Origin: Liolophura sinensis
Lineage: Eukaryota; Mollusca; Polyplacophora; Chitonida; Chitonidae
NCBI RefSeq assembly: GCF_032854445.1
Contig: NC_088307.1
Span: 27,506,547 to 27,570,546, forward strand
DNA length: 64,000 nt
Direction: 5' to 3'
Numbering within the stretch: position 1 is the stretch's first letter; each line of letters starts with the position of its first letter. The position numbers were made by a program, and so were the translations under genes. The notes beneath the pieces are model-generated. The model was not told where the DNA came from, ran no database searches, and saw nothing but the letters and a program-made list of their open reading frames with translations. Below are positions 20,840 to 31,115 of the stretch, piece by piece.

Positions 20840-23800
20840 CATGGTAACTCCATGGGGCAATGGTGGTTGTGAAGGATTGTGTTGTGTTAAGTTTTGTAAG
20901 GGAGGCAATGGTGATTGCGGAGGACTCTGTGGTGTTAAATTTTGTAAGGGAGACGTGGTGGTTGCGGAGGATTGTGTTGTGTTAAATTTTGTAAGAGAGG
21001 CGTGATGGTTATGGAGGATTGTGTTGTGTTAAGTTTAGTGAGAGAGGCAATGGTGGTTGCGGAGAACTGTGTGGTGTTAAATTGTGTAAGGGAGTCAATG
21101 GTTGTTGCGGAGAATTGTGTGATGTTAAGTTTTGTAAGGGAGATGTGGTGGTTGCGGAGGATAGTGTTGTATTAGGTTTTGTAAGGGAGACGTAGTGGTT
21201 GTGGAGGATTCTGTTGTGTTAAGTTTTGTAACGGAGAAAATAGTGGTTGTGGTGGGCTTGTGTTGTGTGCAATGCGGTCAGGGGGACAATGGTGGCTGTG
21301 GGTGCCTGTGCTGTGTAAAGCGTTGTCATGGAGACAGTGTTGACTATGGGCGCTTCTTTTGTGTGAAGTTTTTTGTGTAAGGTCGCTAGGACAATGGCGG
21401 TGTTGTGTAAAGTATTGTCACGGAGGTAATGGTGGTTTTAGGTGCTTGTGTTGTGTGAAGTTTTTGTCAGAGAGACAATCTTGGTTCCGTGAGCTTGTTT
21501 TTTGTGTTAAGTGCTGTCATGCAGACAATGGTAATTTTAGGGTTTGTGCTGAGTGAAGTGTTGTCAGCGAGACAACGGTGATTGTGGGTGATTGTGTTGT
21601 GTGGAGTTTGGTAAGAAGACAATTGTAGTTATGCGCGCTTATGCTATGTAAAGTGTTGTCAGGGAGACAATTTTGGTTGTGGGCGGTTTATGGTGTGTGA
21701 AGTGCGGTCAGCGAGACAATGGTGGTTGTGGATGCTTGTGTTGTGTGGAGTTTGGTAAGAGGACAATGGTAGTTATGGGCGCTTGTGTTGTGTGGAGTTT
21801 GGTAAGAGGACAATGGTAGTTATGGGCGCTTGTGTTGTGTGGAGTTTGGTAAGAGGACAATGGTAGTTATGGGCGCTTGTGTTGTGGAGTTTGGTAAGAG
21901 GACAATGGTAGTTAAGGGCGCTTGTGTTGTGTGGAGTTTGGTAAGAGGACAATGGTAGTTATGGGCGCTTGTGTTGTGTGGAGTTTGGTAAGAGACAATG
22001 GTAGGTTATGGGCGCGTGTGTTATGTAAAGTGTTGTCGGGGAGGACAATGCACTGTCCCTCAGCCACCACTGTCTCCATTCAGCTCTTCAAACAAACCAA
22101 GCCTCCCCCCCCCCTCACATCCACCTTTGTCTCATTGAGAACACTTCACACACCACAAGCCCCCAAAATCACCATTATCTCCCTGCCAATACTTTACACA
22201 TCACACAACAAGACAATGGTGGTTGTGCGTGCTTGTGTTGTGTGAAGTGTTCTCAAGGAGACAATGGTGGGTGTGGAGACTACTGTTGTGTGAAGTTTTG
22301 CTCTGAAGATAATGGTGGTTGTAAAGCCTTGTGTTGTGTGAAATTAAGACAACAATGGATTTGTTATTTTGTGTTGTGTGAAGTGTTATCAGAAAGAAAA
22401 TGATGGTTGTACGGGTTTGTGTTGTGTGAAGTACAGTCAGAAAGACAATGATGGTTGTGTGGGTTTGTGTTGTGTGAAGTGCTATCCGCAACACAATAAT
22501 GGTTGTGTGGGTTTGTGTTGTGTGAAGGGCTGCCAGGAAGACAACAATGGTTGTATAGGTTTGTTTTGTTTGAAGTGTTTTCAAGAAGACAATGATGATT
22601 GTGTGGGTTTGTGTTGTTTGAAGTGCTGTCAGGAAGACAATGATGGTTGTGTGGCTTTGTGTTGTGTGAAGTGCAGTCAGGAAGACAATGATGATTATGT
22701 GGGTTTGTGTTGTGTGAAGTGCTGTCAGGAAGACAACAATCGTTGTGTGGGTTTATGTTGTGTGAAGTGCTGTCAGGAAGACATTGATGTCTGTGCGGAT
22801 TTGTGTTGTGTGAAGTGCTGTCAGGAAGACAACAATGGTTGTGTGAGTTTCTTTTTTATGAAATGCTGCCATAAAAACAATGATGGTTGTGTGGGTTTGT
22901 GGTGTATGAAGTGCTGTTAGGAAGACAACAATGGTTGTTTGGGTTTGTGTTGGCTGAAGTGCTGTCAGGAAGAAAATGATGGTTGTGTGGGTTTCTGTTT
23001 TCTGAAGTGGTGCCATGAAGACAATGATGGTTGTGTGGGTTTGTGGTGAATGAAGTGCTGTCAGGAAGACAATTATGGTTGTTTGGGTTGGTGTTGTGTG
23101 AAGTGCTGTCAAGAAGACAATGGTGGTTGTTTGTGTTTGTGTTGTTTGAAATCCTGTAAGGAAGACATAAATGGTTGTGTGGGTTTATGTTGCGTAAAGT
23201 GCTCCCAGGAATTCAACGGTGGTTGCATGGGTTTGTGTTGTGTGAAGTGCTGTCAGGAAGACAATGATGTTTGTGAGGTTGTGTGTTGTGTGAATTGCTG
23301 TCAAGAAGACAATGATATTTGCGCTTGTTTGTGTTTTCTGAAATGGAGCCATGAAGAAAATGATGGTTGCCTGGTTTTGTGTTGTGTGAAGTGCTGTCAG
23401 GAAGACATAGATCGTTGTGAGGGTTTGTGTTGTGTGAGGTGGTGTCAAGAAGATAATGATGGTTGCGTGGGTTTGTGTTGTGTAAAGTGCTGTTAAGAAG
23501 ACAATGATAGTTGCGTGGGTTTGTGTTGTGTGAAGTGCTGTCAGGAAGACATTGGAGGTTGTGTGGGTTTATATTGTGTGAAGTGTTGTCAGATAGACAT
23601 TGGTGGTTGTGTGGGTTTGTATTGTGTGAAGAGCTGACAAAAAGACAATGGTGGTTGTGTGGGTTTGTGTTGTGTGAAGTGCTGTTAGGAAGACTGTGAT
23701 GGTTGCGTGGGTTTGTGTTGTGTGAAATGCTGACGGGAAGACAACAATTGTTGTATGGGTTTGTGTTGTGTGAAATGCTGTCAGGAAGACGTAGTTGGCT

Positions 23801-24195
23801 GTGTGGGTTTCTGTTGTGTGACTTGCTGTCAGGAAAACATTGATGGTTGTGGGTGCTTGTGTTGTGTGAAGTGCTGTCAGGAAGACGTTGGTGGTTGTTT
23901 GGGTTTGTGTTGTGTGACTTGCTGTCAGGAAGACATTGGTGGTTGTGGGTGCTTGTGTTGTGTGAAGTGCTGTCAGGAAGACGTTGGTGGTTGTGTGGGT
24001 TTGTGTTGTGTGACTTGCTGTCAGGAAGACATTGGTGGTTGTGTGGGTTTGTGTTGTGTGAAGTGCTGTCAGGAAGACGTTGGTGATTGTGTGAGTTTGT
24101 GTTGTGTGACTTGCTGTCAGGAAGACATTGGTGGTTGTGTGGGTTTTGTGTTGTGTGACTTGCTGTCAGGAAGACATTGGTGGTTGTGGGTGTTT
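20840..24195. repeat. 48-bp G/T-rich minisatellite (array B), unit 1
   Basis: About 3.3 kb of 48-bp units such as 'gtttgtgttgtgtgaag', 'tgctgtcaggaagaca', 'atgatggttgtgtgg'. The plus strand is strongly G/T-rich. In one frame a unit reads 'GLCCVKCCQEDNDGCV', so several long Cys-rich frames arise, and the antisense is also open ('ALHTTQTHTTIIVFL'). Stops, 47-bp variants and an inverted block break the frame, so I do not call a gene. The left part (20840-21700) is the most diverged. Confidence 0.93.
22050..22205 (-). repeat. Inverted block inside array B, unit 1
   Basis: This C/A-rich stretch is the reverse complement of the surrounding repeat (for example 'acacttcacacaccacaagc' against 'gcttgtgttgtgtgaagtgt'). 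Equivalent blocks lie at 42793-42960 and 63312-63480. A poly(C) run of variable length sits in it. Confidence 0.85.
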
Positions 24196-24848
24196 CCTCA
24201 TCATGATAATATCATCCATGTTCAAAGACTCCAAATTGAGACTATTAAATCGTGTTTAGAATTAATTCTACCGGTAATTTAAAGCTGATAAAAATACCAA
24301 AGAACTTTAAGATATATTAAATGAGTTGAGTTGTAGGTGGCTTCAAAATTTAAATATCGATGTTTAGATGCCTCAAATTAACTTTGTAAAAAATGTGGTG
24401 AGATGTTGCACTGAGTTGTTTTCATGCATCGTGCGCACCAAAATCTGGTCGTGAGTCTTCTTACAGTTCTTAAATTCCAGCTCTGTAGATAAACTAATAG
24501 CACACCTACGTATTTTACCCCAAATGTCCATTTGTCCTCTGCCTTTGAGATATTTTTACGTTAAGTGGCGGTTCACGGAGTCTTTTGTTTTCATACCAAA
24601 CTGTTTCTCTGCCCCCTGGTGAAATTCCTTTCACTGCAGTTTCAATCTCTTGTAACAGTACCAACCCACGTGCTGGTGAACAATGCGGAAACATATCAGA
24701 AGCAACATCGGGCAGGAGAAATGCTAAGTTGGTTACCAAAATCGAACAACAGCAGGGACATTGTGAATAATACTGATACTAAGTGGGTAGACAATATATC
24801 CACTAAGTCAACAATGGCCAGAAAACCATATGGTGCATTCCGATGGTG

Positions 24849-24854
24849 TATAAA
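24849..24854 (+). promoter_or_regulatory. TATA box of the chymotrypsin-like gene, copy 1
   Basis: TATAAA lies 62 bp before the start codon, so transcription would start near 24880 with a short leader. Confidence 0.6.
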
Positions 24855-24910
24855 TGCCACAGGTATTTCCACCGACAAATCATTCTCGTAGAGAACATCA
24901 CAGAATCAAG

Positions 24911-27900
24911 ATGGTTTCCGGACTGCTCTTCTGTTGCCTTCTAGCCATTACGGCGGGTAAGTTTACCTTTTCAAATGGCTGTAGTAATTTGTCTATTCCG
25001 TTGACGTTTCACCTTGTAGCGGCATTCGGGATCATGCCTGTAACCAGAATTTTGTCGAGGAAATCAAATGGTGTTTAGGGCAAACCCATGTGGCTTGAAA
25101 GATGTATGACTAACCTTGTGGCACAAAAAGTCATAGACTAAACCAGCTAACTGGAGTTTCGAACCCGGGACCTCCTTCATCAAGTACTGGACGTTCCACA
25201 CTGTGCCCATACAGTATCTTTTCTGATTAATCTATATTTTAAAACGGTTCATTTATTGCTCGAGGGGTCTGAGTGCAAGAGGACTTTGACTTTCTTCCTA
25301 GATACCGCTACTGTTGCAAATGTGTGCTTGTTTTCTGTATATTTGTTTTTCGAGATCCTTTTTAGAACACTTTTTAACAACTTAATTATTGTTTGTTAAT
25401 TTTATGCCAAAAATTTGCTACCATCACATTTACATGAACTGTTAAAACAAAGCCCTAACTGAAGAAAATATACAGAAGGCCGTATTTCACCGGTATTATA
25501 TGTGACCATTTGCCATGGGTCACATTATCGTCGCTTCTCTTGTTTTTATGCTGTATTCTTTTATACTTGAATGGCATTGTATATTAAAATTTATTAGAAT
25601 ACAACAATTTGAGTAATTCTAGTCCAGTGACCTCTAATTGCAACTAACATCAATGTCTGTTGTTTTATCTAATTTCCCTAGGGCATATTTCTAGGGGCTG
25701 TTTACGTTGCTGCTCTTTAAGCATATACATGAACAGTTAGAATAAAACTCTAACTGAGATAAATTGACAGGAGACCGTATTTCACCACTATCACGTGTGA
25801 CCACTTGCCAACAATCACACTGTTGTCAATGCTCTGGTTTTACTCTCTGTGTTGTTGTCTTATATATTATATTTTTTTCATATCTAACCCTGTTTTAATT
25901 TTAACAACTTACAACAATTTAACAACTGACGCGAGTCTCGGTGTTCATGGGTCGAATGCTTTATTTAGTCACATTCGGCTCGCCACCATACATGGAAAAT
26001 GAGCAGTTTCCTTACCTGGCAACACTTGATACAACACAAGACTCCACAACCATCAGTCACTGAGACAATACTGTACATGACTTTCATTTTGTCTTCACAG
26101 CTAACCCCGTCCGTCTGGATAATGACACAGCGCCTTACCAGATCCACGGCGTTCAGGACGTCGTTAATGGGTTTGATTCCAAGTACGGATATTTTAACTC
26201 CATTCTCTCCCTGCAAACATCTGGCTACGCCGTTTGCGGCGCTACGCTGATCAGCGCAACCAGGGCGATCACTGCAGCGCATTGTCTAGATGATGTGAGT
26301 AAATCATACGTAAAGCACTACAGTATTTTAGAATATAAGAAGCAAACAACCACTGATATAGACTGTCTGTCCATAATGGACCAAATTCGTCAACAACATT
26401 TTCTCGATTGAAGAGACCAGTTTTGATTGCATCTTTTAGAATGGCTATGTAAACGGATCCAGAGACTAGTCATGACTTTAAAGAACCCATTAGACATCTT
26501 GGCCAGAGGGGTATACTGTTATAATATAATACAAAGCTATCCTCTCGCCTGTGGAATATCAGTCAACAGTGGTTGATTCAAAGTGATACGAGGTTGACTC
26601 AAGTTTGATTAATTAATTAATACTTAATATCTAAATACCTAAATACTATGGGTTATGAGTATGAATAGCTTGTGCGATGAGTGAGAAATGAGAAATTCTT
26701 GATTTTCGTAAACTAAAGATCTCGTCCTAATTATTGACCAATCAGGACAAATTCGATATTTCTATAGATCCTGCAGCTAAAAACTTTTTAATAATCTCTT
26801 ACAGGTTTTATTAGCTATTTCTGTTGACTTGTTGCTCTGCAAACTGGTTTAACGTTGTGCTTTTACTGAAATTCCAGAGTAGATCCTACACAGTTCAAGC
26901 TGGACAACTCCACTTTGATCAGTGGAGTGGGCATGAAGTGAGCAGATCAGTTACCCAATTTATCAAGGTATGAACAAATGAGGTTGATATATATGGCCTA
27001 ATACCTGAAGGAAACTGTTCCCCAGAAGCTCCCTTGGCCTAATGCAGCACAATGAAGCCTATCCGGTCGTGTACGGGAAGGTCTGACAGCAGCCCGCGGA
27101 TGGTCGCAGATAATTCTCCCAGGTTATGTCCCGTTTCCTCCCACCATAATGCTGGCCGTCGCCATACATGTTATATATTCTTGACTACGACGTAAAACAT
27201 CAATCAAATGCATAAATAAATCTCAACATCTTTATTGGTCGAAGATGACTGTAAGTAGAGCAATAAAATAGTCGTTAACGTGTAGGTCCACGATAGTTCA
27301 AATCAATGTACAATACGTGTAAGTTGATGTCCGAAAAGTTTTTTTTCACTGGATTCAGCGACTTAAAACACTCATATCCAAATATTTCATCGGTGTCATT
27401 TGGATGTAGATCAAAATTTTGTGACTTGTCTGAACGTGACATGCTTTGTTTTATCAAGATTCATCAATTAGTGTAGTTATTACTGTTAGATAGTTAAAAA
27501 GGATGGAGTCATTCACCAATAAAGGTAAAGTTCTTGTTGAAGTAAACTTCGTAAAAAAAATAATCGAAAAACAACACAAAAAGGAAGTCATAACTTTTAA
27601 AATTATGTGGAAAACTTCTCGACTGAATACAACTAATCTAATGTTTCAGCATCCACAGTATCAACGATATAACTACTGGAAAAATGACATTGCAATCCTG
27701 AAGTTTGACGCTATTCCATTAGGAACATACGTGCAGCCTATTGCGATGGTCACTGATGCGGACGGAGATCTGACAAACAAGTTATGCTGGATTGCTGGTT
27801 GGGGAAGAACTTCCGGTGAGCGCTGCCTATGAGGTTAAAACATATAGATTACACCAGCAACAAACAAGGCCGTAATGCTGGCTGCGGTCGTATAAGTGAA

Positions 27901-28656
27901 ATATTCTTGAGTTCTTGAGTGAAACACCAATGAAAGAAATAAATAAACAAGCAAAGCTTGGCGCCCAGTATTTAATATGGAAGAGGATAGGCTGAGAGGC
28001 AATGTTCAGGATGCACGCACTCCGCCATTCCCAATGGCTGTGAGTTGCTATAGTAGTTAAACAATTTTTATAATTTTTTTTCCATTTTGGTTTACTTCAC
28101 GCTAGATAGAGTGGACTTTAGACAAATATCCATGTTAACCTGTAGTTTTTGTGTGTTATGTTCATTGTCAGTTTCATCATTCACTAGGTACCGCTCAAGG
28201 TGGATCGCGAAAACTGAAGTTCTCTGATATAAAAGTAATGCAGAACAACGATTGCAGCAATCATTGGAATGGCATTACTGACACGAACATTTGTCTGGAA
28301 TATTTCCAGTACAAAGTATCCGCGTGTCAGGTAAGTTCTTATTTGTCCTCTTTACAAACTGAAATCTGTAACAGTTTTGCCACGGAGATTCAATGTTGTA
28401 TTCAAATTACAATCGGCTTTTAGAAAGAGTAATTAACAGGAATTAAAAAGGATGTATTCATGTAGGCGTATATAGCTTATTTATATGTAAAAAACTGTTA
28501 CAGGGTGACAGCGGCGGTCCGTTAACCTGTCTGCTACCCGACGGAGAGAAGTTCGCTGGGGTCACCTCCTGGGGGCACAGGGATTGTCCTGGAACAAAAC
28601 CCAGTGTATACACCCGGGTCTCTAAATACCAAGATTGGATCGCCCAGAACATCTAA
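24911..28656 (+). CDS. Chymotrypsin-like S1 serine protease, copy 1
   Basis: Six exons: 24911-24956, 26101-26294, 26878-26967, 27650-27815, 28188-28330 and 28504-28656. All have AG/GT sites and compatible phases, giving 263 residues, normal for a secreted S1 protease. Signal peptide: residues 1 to about 16 ('[15 protein letters not shown]'). The enzyme domain starts at 'VVNG' (36-39). Triad: His76 in 'TAAHC', Asp123 in 'NDIAIL', Ser216 in 'GDSGGP'. Cysteines fit the four canonical disulfides 42-58, 136-201, 168-182 and 191-220 (chymotrypsin numbering). The S1 pocket has Ser at 189 ('SACQGDSGGP'), Gly at 216 and Ser at 226, pointing to a chymotrypsin- or elastase-like rather than trypsin-like preference. 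The residue before 'VVNG' is Asp, not the usual Arg or Lys. It probably acts outside the cell, for example in digestion or defence. Confidence 0.93.
25110..25212 (-). mobile_element. tRNA-like sequence in protease intron 1, copy 1
   Basis: The minus strand has a good B box, GGTTCGAAACTCC (25165-25153), after 'gaaggaggtcccg'. I could not fold a complete tRNA, so it is probably a tRNA-derived SINE relic. Present again near 45616-45718. Confidence 0.4.
27050..27226 (+). mobile_element. SINE (family 1) in protease intron 3, copy 1
   Basis: 'gggaaggtctgacagcagcc', 'ccaccataatgctggccgtc' and the terminal 'cgtaaaacatcaatcaaat'. Present in both copies. Confidence 0.85.
27868..27952 (+). mobile_element. 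SINE (family 1) 3' fragment in protease intron 4, copy 1
   Basis: 'gtaatgctggctgcggtcgt', a short duplicated 'gagttcttgagt', and an AAATAAA tail. Confidence 0.8.
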
Positions 28657-28705
28657 CCAGTCATCGAATGTTTACTTTTAGATGTAATCATCCGTGATTT
28701 TAACA

Positions 28706-28711
28706 AATAAA
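28706..28711 (+). terminator. Poly(A) signal AATAAA, protease copy 1
   Basis: AATAAA 50 bp after the stop codon. Confidence 0.7.
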
Positions 28712-30065
28712 AGAAGAACTCAGCAAGAAGTTAAGACGTGCGAGTTAATTAGTGAGTGAATAGAGATATACTTTACCATATTAATGAGGAGTTTTCGTAT
28801 TGCGTTGGTAATGGCTTGATGGTCGCTACATTGGCCCAGTGCCGATTTGATTTGTTTATTTCCTTGCTTTCCGACATAAGAATAAAACAACACCCCATTG
28901 AAATAAAGAATGAAATCAAACAAGAAACCGAAGTAAGATGTATGAACTCATCTAGTGTAGTGATCTAGTTGTAGCGTCCACCATCGTGATCCGGGTTTTA
29001 GGCAGATTGAAAAAACTACATGTAATGCCTTTGTTATTTTCACTCTGCACTTGTCATTTGAGGGAGAAACGAAGGACTGATCCTCTATTGTATGTAAACT
29101 TATTTGATTTATTGGTAAGTTTACTCCGTGGTTAAGAGTCCTTCATTAATAAGAAACCAGAATTCTCAGAGGAAACCATCGTGACTCTTGACAATTTTCC
29201 TGACTTTAGACTGCAGGCGAGACAGTTAAAGCTGAACTCAGTCACGTGACACCAGTGACAAATAGTCTCATGTGAGCCGAGTCTTAGGTTGAGCTCCGCA
29301 CTCCCCGGCACACACACATAAACCTTAGGTGTAATAAGAACAGTGTCAGATATCGTGGCTAGAGTCTATGGGAAAGTGTTCAGAACGACCACACCGAGAC
29401 GGTACTTCTATGTAAGAGCTACAACAGCATATCATGGTCATGGGAAAACAAGAATGAAAGGATTTTATTATATATCCCTGATTACCTCACTGTCCATACG
29501 TATCTGAGACCCTGCTGTCTTTTGAGAGTGCGTCAAATGGATAGATTTGAATGGTCTGTCCTGCAGAGTGTAGAGTGTGAGGAGCAAAGGACAGGAAACC
29601 ATCGATACAGTGTCATCATTCACAACGCTGTGAGACCGAAGTTAACAAACACGTAATCTATGGTCTTAATAACTGGCACGAAGTCGATCAATGAGTTAGC
29701 TTGTGGGTGAGACATTAAAGGGTATGAAAGGAGAAAACTACAAAAAGAAAGTCTTGGAGAATGTTATCTTGGATATTTATTCCTCTAATAAGTGTGTAAA
29801 GATGGTGCTCAGGAAATTTTCTGGCGATCAGGTCTGTTGATGAAAACCGGTGTATCCGGATTAAACCATCGACATATGGCAAGTCACTGACGAACATTCC
29901 CAAGTGTGGTTTCAGATATTGACAGCGTATTGGTGACAGACAGACGGTCTCCAATGACCGTTAAACTGCTAAGATGGCCACATGAGGGTCGTCGACCGCC
30001 AGCTGTCACTGAAGAAAATTAGTCCGAACCTTGCAAATGCGGGTTGGTTTATTCTGGGCAATCGG
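28712..30065. other. Intergenic DNA 3' of protease copy 1, no gene seen
   Basis: Short frames on both strands have no recognisable product. The same holds for 49225-50575. Confidence 0.45.
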
Positions 30066-30067
30066 TA

Positions 30068-30262
30068 TCCCCAGTGGCCAATTTGGTTAGCGTGTCAGCT
30101 GGGCGCTGGGTGAAAATGTCTGGCAGTAACCTGCAGATGGCCATTGGTTCTCCCAGGCTCTGCATGGTTTCCTGTCACCATAATGCTGGCCTCCGACGCA
30201 TAAGTTAAATTTTCTTGAGTACGGCGTAAAACATCCATTAAATAAACAAATAAATAAATATT
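30068..30262 (+). mobile_element. SINE (family 1), unit 1
   Basis: Shortened tRNA head 'ccccagtggccaatttggtt', core and 'gtacggcgtaaaacatccat' with A/T tail. Copy at 50576-50770. Confidence 0.85.
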
Positions 30263-30524
30263 CCCGGCAATCGAGTTTCCTCCATCCATAATAATGACCA
30301 CCATCGCAGAATTACTCAGAATTCCTGCTCATGGATTAAACAACAGTCCAATGGCTATGCTCTTTCACATTACATCTGGTTTTTCTAGTATCCTAGAACG
30401 TTCACAAACAGGACAACTCAAACTGAGATGCCTTCCATATCGTCCCATGTCTCTAGTTCTACATGCAACGGAACTTATGTTACCCAAAACTGTGTCGTTA
30501 AAGCTAAATTCGGAATTCATTTTT

Positions 30525-30658
30525 TCATATATTTGATAGGTTTTTTGCACCGACCACAAAAATATTTCTCTTGTATGACCGCGGCCAGCATTGTGGCCGT
30601 GGAGGAAGCAAACCGGGCAGAGCCAGAGGGAACCACGACCATCTACAGGTTGCTCGCG
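30525..30658 (-). mobile_element. SINE (family 1), 5'-truncated, unit 1
   Basis: 'atgaccgcggccagcattgt' and 'cacgaccatctacaggttgc' in reverse orientation. Copy at 51035-51165. Confidence 0.75.
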
Positions 30659-30832
30659 CTAACTAGTAGCCCACGGTGCACCTGGGTTTCTTTCAAGCAA
30701 AAATGCATTAAAATACAGCACGCCCTCTCCGATCGAATCCATTGTGAGACAGTGCACATCACTGACATGTTCACTATTTGTTTTCTTTTGTATTTAAATA
30801 ACAGAGTATTGCTTGCCGTATGGTTTACTCAC

Positions 30833-30991
30833 GTCATCTAGACAATGCGCAGCAATGATCGTCCTGGAAGCGCATATAAGCGTAGCGCCGCAAATATGGA
30901 AGCCAAGTGTTTACAGGAAGAGAACTAACGACGCCCTGAAGACCGTGGTTCTGGTAAGGCCCTGCGTCATTATCCAGACGGGCGGAGTTAG
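30833..30991 (-). pseudogene. Decayed protease exon 2, inverted, unit 1
   Basis: The minus strand reads acceptor 'gtctgcacag', then 'ANSARLDNDAGPYQNHG', and ends 'CTAGATGAC' before 'gtgagtaa'. This aligns along its length with protease exon 2 (26101-26294), including both splice sites. About 35 bp encoding the '[11 protein letters not shown]' region are deleted and the frame is shifted before 'AAHCLDD', which is legible only in another frame. The intron 1 end plus exon start is repeated once more just upstream (about 31050-31115). No other exons of this inverted gene remain nearby. Confidence 0.85.
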
Positions 30992-31115
30992 CTGTGCAGA
31001 CAAGTGAATGGCCAGGTAAGAAAGAGAATCGTATTTTATCTATGATGACGGGAGGGGTTAGCTGTAAAGACAAGTGAATGGCCAGGTAAGAAAGAAAATC
31101 GTATTTCATTTATGA

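Noticed and set aside
22369-24282. Cys-rich proteins from the 48-bp repeats (frames of 175-263 codons)
   Set aside because: The frames come from a stop-free 48-bp unit, are interrupted by stops and 47-bp variants, lack a signal peptide start, and have equally long antisense frames.
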